DNA of 64,000 nucleotides from Hofstenia miamia (taxonomy: Eukaryota > Xenacoelomorpha > Acoela > Hofsteniidae), in the NCBI GenBank assembly GCA_900660155.1, contig CABFPE010000338.1:682167-746166 (forward strand), written 5' to 3'. Shown piece after piece: positions 45,477 to 59,143 of this stretch (its first letter is position 1; each line of letters starts with the position of its first letter). Made by a program: the position numbers and the translations under genes. Below the pieces are notes generated by a model that was not told where the DNA came from, did not search any database, and was given only the letters and a program-made list of their open reading frames with translations.

Positions 45477-46790
45477 ATGCCCAATAAATGCTGTGTACTC
45501 TATTGTAAATCAAATTACGACAGTACAAAAACCCATGAAGATGATTTCAAAGTACATTGATTTCAAACAAAAGATGTATTAAAGCAAGATTTTGTTCCTA
45601 GTAAGTGGATTGTAGTATGTTCTCTGCATTTTCAACCATCAGATTTTATTTATGTCTCACAAAATAAAACAAATTCGGGTGTACCTATTAAGAAAAGTAG
45701 ACTTAGAATGATGCTGTTCCTTCTACATTTTCAAATTTACCTTCTTACTACAACAGATTTCACTCTACACCAAGAATGGATTCAGCTTTTAGCGTCAAGT
45801 CACTTAAATTAAGAAAACTAATGATGTGATTGCTTCTTTCAAAGATGTTGTTAAGCTTTTCAAGTTAAAATTTGGTAAACCTTTAAAAGTTGCAAATTAT
45901 CTCGTAATAGTTTGTTTCCTAATGTAGAGTCACTCGGGGACTTTTCGCCTATTTTTATCAATTGTCAATTGTAATTCTTTTGAGTGACGTCAACGTGACA
46001 TAATTAATTTCATTTCGAGTTTAGTTTATGATGCTAGATTAATGTCCCCTCGGTTTGGTGCTATGTAGTGCTATTGCTCAATTTAATTTGCGAGGGAAAC
46101 ATGATCTATGATTTTATGTTGTAAACAAAGGCAGGTAATAATTTCTCAATTGTATAAATGCAAAAAATAATCATTTGTGCGAACTCTTATCTTCTTCATG
46201 CTCATTTGATAATTTGGAAAGTATATCTGAGTATGAATGGTTATCTGATTTTTTCAACAACATTGATAATGTTATTGTCGATGATGATTACTTGGCGTCT
46301 CTGTTATGTGAGTGGATGGTTTGGGCAGTCTATTTACCAGAATAATAAATGCCATTATTCTTTCTCAGAAGAATTTCCAGACTTTAATACACCAAATATA
46401 GATTATATAGCAGATGTCTTTAAGATTTTTGATCGTGGAGGTTTATGTAATCCTAGTGATTATACATTCACAGTAGCAAATCTTGAGTAAAACTAGTTTG
46501 AAGAGCTATGTGCTTCTGAAGAAATAGTTAGTCGTTTTTTAAAGGAGTCCAACCATCAATTTGTTTTTACAAAAGCTACAAAACTTTCCTTTCCGAATTC
46601 AATATCAGATGTCAAATGCGAGATTGGTCATGAAGTAATAGATCTTTTATTGATCAAGTTGTTTGTTTTGCAAAAAAAATTTAAATGACTATCTTCAACT
46701 GTGAATACTTCGTGTACGCTTAGAAAATATCGAAAATTTTAACACTTTTCTTATTTGTGATTTATTAAAATATATTTTATTGAAATGTTT
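45477..46790 (+). pseudogene. THAP-domain transposase remnant (P-element superfamily)
   Basis: From ATG at 45477: MPNKCCVLYCKSNYDSTKTH, which matches the THAP start (MPxxCCVPGCKSNY), with a TGA at 45558. It continues in frame with SKWIVVCSLHFQPSDFI, giving the C..C ... CxLHF zinc ligands of the C2CH finger. After a frame change it reads AVPSTFSNLPSYY, the linker typical of THAP transposases. Further on (46158-46490) it reads YVSGWFGQSIYQ and IFDRGGLCNPSDYTF, then EVIDLLLIKLFVLQKKFK near 46640, the C-terminal pattern of P-type transposases. The middle (catalytic) region is largely lost. It begins 26 bases after the copia LTR. Its terminal repeats were not found. Confidence 0.7.
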
Positions 46791-49289
46791 TATTTAAAAA
46801 TTAAGAATATAATAACATAAATATAATTTATCTATTCAAAAGACTTAGCTTGGTTTAAATTATCATTAAAGAAGTAATGAGTTCTATTAAAACCATCTAA
46901 ATGTTAAACAAAGCATCAGCCTCAACTTTGTATCAGGAAAAAAGCGTGTCGTGTTGAGATGTTTATATCGTAGAAGTGCATGGTCCAGCCATTGCAGAAA
47001 GATCTATTTCTGTATTTATAGCTAATATTATATTACTACTGAAAATAATTATCTGTCACTGTGACGAGCATAGATATCTGATCTGTATTAACACTTTGTA
47101 TTATTAACTGAGCTGTTCCAAGTTACCTTGCTGCAAAATGTTCTAGCACAACATAGCGTACACATTTTTTTTGGATTATTTTTATAAATGTATTATTCTT
47201 TAAGGCTTAAGTAGTAAAAATAAATACTATTTCATATTCAAGTGTACATTATCACTGAGGTACCTCATGTGTTCTAAGTAACCTCTTTTATGGTATATTG
47301 GTTGCTATGTTAATAAGAACTAACAGATATTTTAAATAAAATCTCAATGACTTTTGATTTGTTGTATTTGTGGCTCTTCATAAACATGAAAATATGATGT
47401 CGACTATATTTCACAGTGCTTAAATATTCCCTAAAGATTATTTATTATATAATATAAATGTTGAATATTTTATTCAACTCCTCTTTTGCATATGAAAAAC
47501 AACTTAATAATCTATTAATTTATTCTTATATTTATATCAAAGGTTTACACAAAATTTCAGCTAGTTTCTACACTCACTTTAAAACAGTCAATAGTTTTGT
47601 CAACATGATTTTTCCTGTTTGCTACTCAAATGTATATACGGATGATACATTAGGAATATCAAAGCCAGTGAAAATTATTTTGCAGACTGTGTTATGATGA
47701 AATACGCAACAATATTTATATGAATACCAATAATGTACAACCCTTCTTTATGGACTGGAGTTAATATTGTCAAATAAATTTATTGTTCTTCAATAACATT
47801 ACGTATAAACTCTAGAATATTTTTAAGTTTGTTCTTTGGTTTTTGCGATTTGCTTAATCACTAATAAGTCCCCTATTGGAATACATAGTGAAATGCCTTT
47901 TCATGTAAACAGTACCCCAATTAACAGAGGGCATAGGGCTAGAGCCATCCTAGTTGGCTTTTGAATTTTAAAGGCCCTAGTTCAATATTATACTATATTG
48001 ATTTCTAAAAAACGTTTCTGAGCAAGCACTGACTGACAGATACTATGTTAATAATCTCTCCAATAAATACTAATGACAATAATAATAAGAGTCAAGGCAA
48101 TATATTTCCAAAAAAATACAATTACTCTACTAACTAAATATGAAATATATCATAATAATAACTTCGTTTGTGTCTATGTATGTGGTACTAAGTGCCATGG
48201 GTGTTGAAATTAAATATTGCATTATTGTCTTTGGGGAACTTGTTATTAAACGAACCTTCAATTGTTGGCAAAAAGTCACTCTTAAAGAAAATTCATCCTC
48301 ACAATTCTGATCTAAATCAGATGGGTAGAGTCTCAATAATGTATGAATGTCCGTAACATTTGCAAATTATTCCGGTTTAGAAAAATCAATGACCACATTG
48401 AAGTGTGCAACAATCTTATAAGATGCAATTCGCGTCCGTATTTCTTGATACAGCTTGTCTTTTATCACATTTTATGTTTCAATTTGTACTGCGTACTGTA
48501 ATTTATGAGCAATTGCCGCATTAATTGCTGGGTGCATCATCTATATTCATATTTATGTATTTCGAAAACATTACTTTGAAATGTCATTAAAATTCGAATA
48601 TGTAATTTATATTTCGAATGTGCAAAATTATTACCTAAATTGTTAATTATATATATACAAAGACATTTTGAGCTAATTAATGTTTTTAAGATTTCGGTTG
48701 CGATTGTTTCTAGTAATATGATGGAATATCAATACTAACAGATATAAGTTGGTAATTGAAATTTCTTGACTGATATTCGCCAAAGCATGTTCCCTTATAG
48801 GTGTATGTGTATGTAATGCTATCATTTTGCCTGTTGCTAGTAAAGCTATATACTAAAATTAGGAGAGCTTGCTTTAACTGAATAGGTTAAGCATTAATAT
48901 ATTATATTTTAAAGAAATTTTATAGTCTAGCAATGCTATTATTAAAGAGTAAAATCTTGCAAAAATTGGTAAGATATTGGCAATATTTTACTAAATCTTG
49001 GTAAATTTTGCAATGGAGTTGTAAGAATTTGCAAAGATCTTACCAAATTCTTATCAAGTTTTTTAATTTCTATATTGATTAGGGGAGCACTATCATAGAG
49101 AATATAATTACTGGAGTATAATTTATCACAAGCATAGAATTAACAATACTGCTTTTGTTTCCGTGGTGATTCGATACATGTAATTCAAGTGATTTTTAAC
49201 TTTTTCGAGAATCATTCATTTAGCATTTTTTAAGTTTGGGTCCCTAAAAGCGGGGGCTCTGAGGCAGTTGCCTCCTCTGCCTCTGTCTT
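46791..49289. other. Intergenic or intronic sequence, no gene recognised
   Basis: AT-rich. Around 48950-49060 there are repeated TTGCAA, GGTAAGA and TCTTACCAA words that look like subterminal transposon repeats without a defined end. GAGGCAGTTGCCTCCTCTGCCTC at 49261-49283 is a small palindrome-like block next to the next element. Confidence 0.5.
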
Positions 49290-50232
49290 CCCAGACAAAA
49301 ATGAAAAATCCTCACGATATCCTAAAAACATCTCACTGCGACATAATTGCCATCGTAGCGATAATACAAGAACGTCGCAATGTATCCTAAAACGATCCTA
49401 AATCATTCTTAATGTCCGTCCAAAACAATATCTCTAGAATGTGTCTCAACAAGTCGTTCTCAGGCTGTCTCAGCAGATGGGTTTGAGATTGTATCACAAT
49501 GAGATACTTTAAAGATAGCGGAAAGCGAGATAGGTTAATGACCCTCACAACAGCACCATTTATAACCACAAAATACACTATTTCAATGCGTTTTAAGTGC
49601 ATATAACCGATTATCATTAGCAAATTTATTAAATAGCAATGACCAAACTGCTACAAAAACACATAAGATTCTGCAGACCCAATTGCTTGGCACAGATGCA
49701 TGTAACAATACAAACAGTAAAGCAATTAGAAATGCAAAGACATTTTGCACGGTCAAAACTATTAATAACTAACACAATACCGCTAGTATTGATAATGGAT
49801 TACATTACAAGATATGTAATAACTAATTTATTTCGTATAAAAGATAGCTTTAAAACATCGCATATATTCTTTAGCAATTTGGTCATAATTTTGGCAAAAA
49901 TAATTTAAATTAGGCATTTCAATTTTGAATAAAATTTGAAATCATTTTTTTTATGCACCATAAAAGATTATAAAGTAAAAAGGTGTTTTACTAATTTTCA
50001 AACAATTCTCAGTTAGTGCTGACATTTTGCATAAATTATTTTTACATTGCTTGAATTATAAATTAATTCTGAAATGGCATCTCAATGTAATCTCATCAGA
50101 TGTATCAGCGATAACCTAGTGAGACATCTGCAGAACATCAGCATCCTAAAAGCGTCTCACTAGGATATGAGACACCTGTGACATCAATAGGATGAGTTAG
50201 AATGCATTTGCGACAGTTGATTTTTGACTGGG
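49290..50232. mobile_element. Non-autonomous CCCAG-ended DNA transposon
   Basis: The left end is CCCAGACAAAAATGAAAAAT and the right end (other strand) is CCCAGTCAAAAATCAACTGT. A TT flanks both sides. Subterminal repeats of the ATCCTAAAA...TCTCA type are spread through both arms (49318-49400 and 50080-50190; for example CATCCTAAAAGCGTCTCACT). About 943 bases. The only open frame of note is an 89-residue chance frame (49639-49908). Same terminal pentamer and layout as 103-577 and 59144-63237. Confidence 0.65.
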
Positions 50233-51059
50233 TTAACCCGGACCTGGCAGTACCGGAAACAGAAATATATTTGGCTCCTATATGGTATATAGGTTTTTTT
50301 GCATTTTCTACCTCACAGATTCCTTGTACAATATTCTTAAATATAAAACAGAAGTCACTTGTTTTTTCTTTACAAAAATTAGAAAAATTATAAGAATTGG
50401 TTGGTATGAAAGATTAAATTTTTCTACGAATGTGCTACCAATTCATTCAAAAAATCAAATATAACGTGGATAATTTAAAGAATGATATATTTTGAAATAA
50501 TATTTTAAAAAACTATGAGCAATTTAAATATGACTTCCATCAGGTGCAATTTTCTGCTCTAAGTTTCTACTCTAAGTTTCTCAATCTTGAAAAACTTTGT
50601 AATTTATCTCAAGTTTTCTATCATCAACATGCCTTCAATTGTAAATCGACAAAATTCTTATTCAATATTTTGAAATGCACGATTTATTGACTGCCTTACT
50701 GAAAAATTGTAAATATTTGAATTAATACAAACTATTGGATTTTGAGAAGAGTCTTGAGGAACGATTATTTTCTGTTAAAGGAATTTTAAACAAGTACAAG
50801 AATAACCGATTAGGGGAGAAAAAATTTCAAAAATAATTAACAATTTTTTTTGAAAATGATTTATTAAAAGAACTGCAGAACTAATCTTATTTTTATAATA
50901 ATATTAGAAGATAACTTTCTGAAAAAGATCTCTTCAGGGATTTTCATAAATAAATATATTTTTCATGGTTTATTATCTACACCAATTTGGTTACATAAAA
51001 ATATTTGCTTGCCAAATTTTGCATGCACCATCCACCAATGGTTAATAATGCATTGTCTA
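50233..51059. other. Unassigned AT-rich sequence
   Basis: No motif recognised. Confidence 0.5.
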
Positions 51060-52439
51060 TTAAAAAGAAAAGTTCGTAATTTTTTTTCAGAATTTCTTGT
51101 ATTTTTTTCGATTTAAGTTTCATGATTTAAGTAATTCCATATTCCATATCTTAGTTGCTGTATGGTGAAAGCTATTATAATATTTATCTAAGCCTAAAAT
51201 TTTTTGCAACGTTTAATTTAATTTATTGCTTTAAAAACGAAATGGAAAATTGACCAAATTTGAATTTAAAAATTATAGATAACACATCCATTTAAATTTG
51301 GTAGTAAGGAGTTAGTAGTTTGTATTTTGAGCGGTAGTCGGATGCATTGTAATGTTTTTGCGCGAAATTGAGTGTTTTTAGAGACCAATTGAAGGTTTTA
51401 TACAACGGATGCGATATTTTGAATTTATATTTGTAAAGAGGAATGAACAGTATTAAAAGTGCAATAAGCAGAGTGCATTTATTAATTGTTTGTATTATGT
51501 GTTTAAAACATTTCAAAGGTGATAAAGATACCTAGCCTCAGAAGTCATTTTTTGAATTTTAGTCATTACGAATTGTTCGAAATTTAAATCATTGTCAATT
51601 TCAACGCCTAAACAGTTAATAGATTCGCTTTGCCTTACTGGTACCTGATTTATATTAAGATCTATATGTTTCATGTGAGATTTCTGTATGTCTTAGGAGA
51701 GAATATTATGAATTGTGTTTTTTAAATATTTGTTGATTATTTGAGAAATATTTTGTTAAATTTTAGATGTCATTTTGGAGATTATTAGTTGCATTAAAGG
51801 CATGTTATATCAGTATTTATAATACAGGTATCATCTGCATATTGATAAATTTTTACTGTTTTTTACATTTTGGGTTATGTCATTAACGTAGATTGCAAAT
51901 AGAATGGAACCGAGAACTCTGCCCTGTGGAACGCTTCAGTCAGTAATATCATATCTTAATTTTTTCTTATTAGGTATAACTCGTTTTCGTCAATTTTTAA
52001 AGAAGTTCATTATTAAATTCATAGATTTGTTATTACAGTTATAATACGTAATTTATCTTTGAGTATGTTAAAATTCATTGAGGTAAAAGCTTTGCTTAAA
52101 TAAAGAATTTCAACGCAACTACATTTATTAAGGGCTAAATTAGATTATATTTGTTCTGATATTGATAAAATTTCGTGTTGAGTGCTATGACGTATAACCA
52201 TGAAGAAAACCACCTATTTATTCGAGAGAATGTTTTCAGATTTCAAATACGCGTATATTTGATTACCTATTTAGTAATTTTTCGAACAGTTTACTGAAGG
52301 GTCAATAATTTTTTTGCGTGTAGAAGGTCACCTTTTTTAAATAGAAGACTTATATCTGATTTTTCAAAAATTTCAGGAAAAAATAATAATATAATATAGC
52401 TCTGGTAAAAAATTGAGAAAAAAATTTCAAATATAAAAA

Positions 52440-54205
52440 AACCCCTCAACGACAGTACACAAGGCTTTTCACCTCATATAGTGCGATGTTCAAGACGATT
52501 ACATCGGACTTGTCAACGAGCCGTAATTTCTAAGCTCGGCCCGGCTCGTTTAAATTCTAAGTAAGTTCGGATCGGCTCGGCTCGCCACATAAAATCTTTC
52601 AATGAGGCTCGTTTAAGCTCGCTATTTTTTTAAAATATTGTGCTCTCAGAATTTTTTCCAATGCTCTTCCTATTATTTAATAAACATTTCTAAAATAAGA
52701 TTAAAAGTAAGGAATATTGAATGAAAAAATAAGAAAAATCTGCATAATCAAATTAACAAGCAGCACTATAAATTTGGTTTACTTAAAAACGGCTCGTTTT
52801 GAGCTCGTTGTATATCCGCGAATACTCTTCTCAACCTCGGCCCGGCTCGTTGACAAGTCTGGAACACATTTCGGCCGTCACCCACACTCAACAACAGTAC
52901 GCGTAAACACACCAAATGGCGACTGGAATTTATTAATTTTCACTAAACATGTATCATCACAATGCAACAAACGTTCTGCAATATCTTTTCTTTACTGGAA
53001 CAACAGGTCGAAAACTTTACTCAAAATATCGGCTATGAACCTAAAAATATTCTAAAAAAACTTCAAAAAGTTGACTAAAACCAACACGCTAAAAGGAAGA
53101 ATGGAAGTGAGCGACTCCTCAAATTGACTGGAAATGAGCGGAAAAGTTTTGTCAAAATTGCATTACAACACCCATTGAAATTAAGAGCTCATTTGAATTC
53201 AAAGTCGCAAAAAAACCCATAACAAAGTTGTCTCAAAATCGAAAGTGGAATATGTAAAAAACGTGTGAAAAACTGCCACCATTGACACAAACACAAAGTT
53301 GACCGGGATAGTTTCTGTGAAACATGGTCGCAGAATGGATTCTTCAATAATGTTTTCACAACCGATGAGTCCATGTTCTATCTGCATAAAAAGAACCATT
53401 TTTCCTACGATAGAAAAGACGCCTTTCAAGCCATCTCCAAAGTTTTCCCAAAAATACATGGTTTGGGATGTTTTGATCTATAAATTTTTTACCTGAAAAT
53501 TGTGAAAAGAATTACTGCAGACAGTTCAAAGTATACTGATATTTAGTTTATCCCATTTGCAAACCGATATTATCGAACTGGATGGATTTTTCGCGCAAGA
53601 TGGGGCGACCTCCTTAACTTAAAGAAATACCTAAAATTTCTGCAGAGAAAAAATCTGCAAATTTTGCAATTGCCTGCCAACTCATCGGACCTTCAATCTA
53701 TAGAATAAATGGTTGGGGAATCATGAAGGACCATGTGGAAAAGAAAATTAAAAAAATATACAACAACTGAAGGAATATTTGGGGAATTCCAAAGAAAAAA
53801 TTTCTCCGAAAATGCAAAAAAATTAAAAATAGAATTTATGAAATGTGTTTGCTCCGCAGGCAATGTTGTCTAATTACTTTTACAAAATCATATAGAAAAC
53901 GTGATTTGCAATCGATTAATATAAATTTTGTTTCTTTGCGTGTTTTTGTTGCTAAAAGTTATGAAAAATTCTGTTTTTTATTTTTTTACCGGAGCTATAG
54001 TAATAATAGTTTATGCTTGTTTGCGCACATCTTACAAATGGCAAATCTATAGTGCGCTAAACGTATGAGCAAATGTAAACTATTAAAAAATAATAAAACT
54101 AATACATCAAAAAGTAAGCTCATCTGTATGTTTTAAAAAGAAGTGTTATTTGAGAAATTTTTTTAATTCAGATCGATTCTCTAAATTCCGAACAGCCTCT
54201 ATACG
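52440..54205 (+). mobile_element. Tc1/mariner transposon remnant
   Basis: Transposase text is visible at 53100-53850 in shifting frames: FTTDESMFYLHKKNHFSYDR (first catalytic Asp, DES.F), LDGFFAQDGATS (second Asp, FQQDGAPxH pattern) and LPANSSDLQSIE (third acidic residue, WPANSPDLNPIE pattern). A GGCTGTTCGGAATTTAGAGA block on the minus strand near 54180-54205 may be the right terminal repeat next to TA. Stops and frame changes occur throughout, so it is inactive. Borders are approximate. A hAT MITE is inserted in its 5' part. Confidence 0.65.
52505..52861. mobile_element. hAT-type MITE with TTGTCAACGAGCCG ends
   Basis: The left end CGGACTTGTCAACGAGCCG and the right end (other strand) CAGACTTGTCAACGAGCCGG are nearly identical. 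Flanks GATTACAT and GAACACAT agree at 6 of 8 positions, a decayed 8-bp duplication. CGGCTCG and CGGCCCGGCTCG words repeat inside both arms. About 357 bases. Confidence 0.8.
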
Positions 54206-54790
54206 TGACGTAATGCTTTGTCTTTTTTAACTCCTTCGCACCAGTGGATGATAACCATCCTTCGACAATAGTACGTTTCGTTTGATCCTCAGGTTCGAAA
54301 AGCTCAGAGATACGGTCGGGGGAATAGTGGTTAATTGCATTCCAGATTTATATGCAGATTTCGAATTGGATACGATGGTATATTTGAAGCCAATTGAGGT
54401 TGGTGATAGCTGGACTGATATGTTCATATTTTCTTAATCCAAAAGCAAATTTTGCACAACTATCCTGAATTTTTTAAAGCTTGTAAATTTCCTGATATGA
54501 AATGTTTTATTTTTACCCAATTAGTTTAATGTTTGAACCAAAACACGTCCATTTTTAGCAACAATTTGTAATATGAATTTTTAAAATCCGTGCACAGAAA
54601 GTCTTTGAATGCTTATATGGGTGCACAGATGACAACGACAAAATAATGATTTGCTTTTATCGATTTCATCTAAGTTTCCAATTATTTGCTGTAAAGAAAG
54701 TGATTTTACACGTTTAGTAAAAGATATTGAGCACTTAAAAAAGCGCAAAGATGATTGAATTTGAATCCAGAACTCGACTCGCATTTGTTT

Positions 54791-56665
54791 GGTAAAAATT
54801 ACATATATTGCGTTTCAATGAGGACACTTTTGTCTAATAGCTTTGAAAGTTACAAATCAATAATTATATCTCATGGCAGCAGAACAGATACTCCTGACTG
54901 TAAAGAAAAAACAAATATTTGAAGTTACATTTGTAATTTTATGTGAAAATATTCATAAGCAATGCTGCAAATATGATATATCGTGAAGTAATTATAAGTA
55001 TTCATGTACACTATCAAGGAACCGAATTACTTACTTCGTTTAGCGTCGTACAATAAATATTTAAATAAATGCCAATACAGCCTGCGGAAAAATATAGAAA
55101 AAGTTTGATAAATATAAAATAGTTATTCAATTTATTAGCATTAATTTAATTATTGGTGTACTTAGTAAATTATGCTAATGCCACGGGAAAACAATTGCAA
55201 GCCAATTACAAAATAGAGAGTACTGGGAAAAATGTCAAAAATAGCAATTTTAAGTAGCGATACAAAAGAGGAACACATTGACAAAAATGGTTCTTACAAA
55301 TTCAATGCTGTTTTATAGGAAATCATGCCACCATATACTCGTATACGATATATGATGTGATTCTGAATTGACATTGTTATCTTAGAAATTACATAAGATG
55401 TTTTTGTTCATATTAGCGATTGTGTTACATTGTTTACCCTTTTTATAATTATCACAACTATTATCCCACATATATTTTGTATAGAGACTGAGGATATTTC
55501 CAATCCAGAATATTCAGGAGTGTAGTCCTACTGAAAAAATTTTTCCACACTTCATAATTTGAACAAAGCATCATAATTTCTACATAAGAAATTCCGTGAG
55601 AACTAAAAATAGTGGGTTTTCCTACTAGAAACTAGTGAACAACCCACTTCTAAAGAAGGCTCACAATACCGGGCCTTTAGCATTTTACAGTGCAAATATA
55701 TGTTAGGATTTGATGTCAGCTTGGCTTTCAAATGAATAAAGTGAAAATTAAATATGCCAACCGGTAGAAAATATTACTGACATGATTTTCAGAGCCAAAA
55801 ACCCTAAGAAATTCTCTAAACTCTAAAAGTAATAGCTTAGGCGCAAATCATCTCTTTATGCAAGCTCTTTCAGTTATCAGCCGCAATTCAAGATCACATT
55901 TTACATGCTAGCATAACTTAATATTAAAAATGTTTTGAAATTGGGAACATAATTTTTCCATGTGTTCCTATGGCGTGGTAATCCTCAAAATCACGATTTT
56001 AGACATTTTAACCAATACCGGTATTACATATGGTTATCAATATTTGATTTAGTTTGACATAAACATAATTTGCTGTCTATTCAAATAATTAAATTTATCA
56101 TAATATAATAAATGGGAAGTATTTGATAATTATTTAACTGTTCCTAATTCATGTTGTGCATTGTATATTATGCTATCTAAAAATCGAAATTTTTAATGAG
56201 AAGCTCAAAATATGAAAAGTTTTCTTTACGAGTATAACCATGACAGACACCACATTTATTAGAACATTTTTGTAATCCTCAGTAAATTTCAACCACAATC
56301 CACTTTTATGTGTAATATCAGAATTTAAAAGCAAGGCAACAGTTTGCAGATACTGTATGAGTCGATTAATATATACATTTTCAAGTTCCAAAAATATAAA
56401 TAACAGTGACGAAACTTTCTACCATAGATGTTATCAGCAAACGAAATTATATATTATTTACACTTGCTGTAACTTTTCCAAAGCATAAGTAAAGTTGATT
56501 ATCAACACATGAAATTTAAATAAAAAGAGGTCTTAAGGTCGGTACTAGATGTGTTCCAGTAGTTTGGGCCCATTTTGTTCTCAGCGAAACGCAATAGGTT
56601 ATATGTGTTCTATTTCGTGTATATGACATTTTAGAAAACAATTTTAAACAAAACAATCTTATATA

Positions 56666-56704
<39 letters not shown>

Positions 56705-56925
56705 AGTAGAGTCATGAATTGTCATCTTGTTAGCTTATCTAAGTTTTAGTACACATCAATTTAAATAGCAGGAAAAGACATTTTTGTCCTCTTGAACAAA
56801 TGCGGTTTAAAGTGGTACAGTCCGAACAGCGGTTCTGTCCAGTCCGATCTGATCCTCAAAACTGCTGTCCTGTGGGTCTGAGATTTTCCTAAGATTATTT
56901 CCAAAATTTAAGTAATTCATCACTC
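54791..56925. other. Unassigned AT-rich sequence
   Basis: A TA microsatellite lies at 56667-56702. No gene recognised. Confidence 0.5.
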
Positions 56926-57120
56926 GGGTCATTCCATATAGGCTGTCCTGTAGCATAACACATTTCTGTGCTTAAATTACAATTTAGACATATAGTGTCA
57001 AAGATACTTCTGATATCAAAGTTAAGGACGTGCTTAGTGTAATTGACCAAATAGCACATAGGTTATGGTTTTATAAGCAGAAAATGTGTTACGCTACAGG
57101 ACATTTACGTGGAATGACCC
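56926..57120. mobile_element. MITE with GGGTCATTCC ends
   Basis: The left arm GGGTCATTCCATATAGGCTG and the right arm (other strand) GGGTCATTCCACGTAAATGT continue in a shared CCTGTAGC.TAACACATTT.CTG, giving about 44-bp inverted repeats around a loop of about 105 bases. ACTC flanks both ends, a likely 4-bp target duplication. No coding capacity. Confidence 0.8.
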
Positions 57121-59143
57121 ACTCTATCATTTCAATACAATGTATTTCCAATATTATATGTACAATACCATAGATGTACACATATTTATATCGGAATATG
57201 TACAATAAAAAAAATTATAATACATGAATGTTCAAATAATTCGACAAATTATTTAATTATCAAACCCAAGAAATTCATTCCTGTTTACCTAATTAAATTA
57301 ATTAACAACTTCCTCAAAAACAGCTCTTTACTGTGTAAACACAAAGCTGATTTTCAAAGTCGTAAATAAGATTCTCCAAATCATATATGAAGAATGAACT
57401 TAGCATTCATGGACGTAATAGCAAAAATTCAATTAGAAACCTCATTAAAGAATTGTTAAGTTTGAAGAATGTTTCCTTTGTGAGCTTCACCATGTGAAGC
57501 AAGTGTTTCTGAGAAATCCATTGTGTTAAAACAAAGAATGTTTGCTTTACATTTATCCTACAAGATTGAATATTATCCCATCTTTTCTTACATGCTTCCA
57601 AAAATTACCTCAACGTTTGTCGTGTGTTTAGACTGCTAAAAAATTTTAAGTACGCTATTAATCAATTTTATGGAATGGCATAATACTTTGGCCTCAGTAG
57701 TAAATATATTTTGATGATTAAGAATCATGATTAATATGAATTCCCGGTTGGCATTTTTACCTAGTAGACTAGTAACTCTCTGTAAGAAATTTTTCCTACA
57801 AAGCGTCCTTGTCTAGGATACTTATTCTGATATCGTTTTATTGAAATTTCTCATCTCTAGGGAGAACATGCTTTACATGCATACTACTATGTTACAAGTA
57901 ATGGAGTTGATGTGAACTCATTACTAACATATTAATAACTTTTTTTGAAAATCATATTTTCAGGAGTAGCAATAATTAACCCAAGTAAATTACCACAAAT
58001 AAAGTTAAATGAAATTAATATTTAAGGATTCTAAGCAAATTGGAAACTCACAAAGTTAAATTTTTTGGTATTTTTTTGTATAACATATTTCTTGAAAATA
58101 TCAAACATTTGTAAATCATAACTTTAATATTTATTGTAAAAGTGTTCTTCCAACAACAGAGCAACCAAAATTTGGTATTTGTATTTCTAACAAAACAAGA
58201 ATTTGCAAATTTTCTTAAGAGTTGTAAGGTAAATACAGATTTCTCGTTAACATTTCGACAAAAACCCAAAATTTTTTCATCGAGACTACATGCGATGTTT
58301 GGTTTCACTGACTGTTTCTTTTATGTTTGAGCATAAAATCTAAACTTTTAGTGAAAATGTGCAATATATTTTGCAGTTTATTATATAAAAGCATGCTATT
58401 TTCATACTCCGTGTATCATAATCAAATACACAAAATTTTGATTATGTATAATAGAATAATCACCCTTTACATTTTAAGATGTTATGGTGTGTGATGAAAT
58501 TTTGTTACAGTACCATTTTGCAACATGTTTAGCTATATAATATTAAGGTGTTCTGTCCGTAAAATTCGCCATCTACTAATGCGCAGGCTTGACTATACAG
58601 TCATAGTCGCAAAACACTAATCAGAGATTGTGACGCCTGAACGAGTTCATGAGAAACCGCAATTTAAATGCATGAATCAAAGCACAAGCAAGACTCTATC
58701 CTGGGTAATTTTCATATAATTGGCACAAATCAATTTATAATTTTATGAAAAAATTAATTTAAAACTTTATATAAATGAACAAAGGTGTTGTAAACAATAA
58801 TACAGTTAATTTTGCAAAACGTGTTCATTGAAAAATTATTCATAGTATCTCCACGATGACGAGAATAAGGATAACGAAATGCCAAACATTTTGCCAACAT
58901 TTTTATAATTGATGGTTAGGTTAAATTGTAAATTATAATTATAATATTAACGATCTACGAAATAATGTTACTCACATATTCGTATTATATATAATGTATT
59001 TGATTTAATCACTTGAATACACAGTCAGGGGATCTCAGTGCTGCAGGAAAAAGTTTTACTATGTAGGCCATACATATTGATTGTGTATACTCTTTATACC
59101 TGGTTTATGCAATCCTTCATGATTATAAATAAGACGAAGGATA
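57121..59143. other. Unassigned AT-rich sequence
   Basis: A possible exon-like segment at 57962 (VAIINPSKLPQIK after TTTTCAG) is discussed among the rejected items. Nothing else recognised. Confidence 0.5.

Larger units (their letters stand above)
51060..54790 (-). mobile_element. LINE remnant split by a mariner insertion
   Basis: Minus strand. At 54427-54227 is the end of an ORF1 esterase-like protein (SFSNLRIKRNVLLSKDGYHP, resembling the DGxHPxxxG block of SGNH ORF1 proteins). At 52130-52070, LYLSKAFTSMNFNILKDKL is RT motif A. At 51950-51820, SVPQGRVLGSILFAIYVNDI and then QYADDTCI give motif B and the catalytic YADD. At 51400-51070 is the C-terminal tail with HYNASDYRSKYKL and TATKIWNMELL (the IWNxLP pattern). 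Stops and frame changes are frequent. The mariner at about 52440-54200 lies between the parts, and no endonuclease text was recognised. Confidence 0.6.

Noticed and set aside
56516-56725. Minus-strand open frame with IYIYIYIY
   Set aside because: Translation of a TA microsatellite.
57955-58023. Possible last SH3 exon (VAIINPSKLPQIK after TTTTCAG)
   Set aside because: Phase would fit, but the text lacks the G.FP..Y strand and would need a 19.5 kb intron through several transposons.
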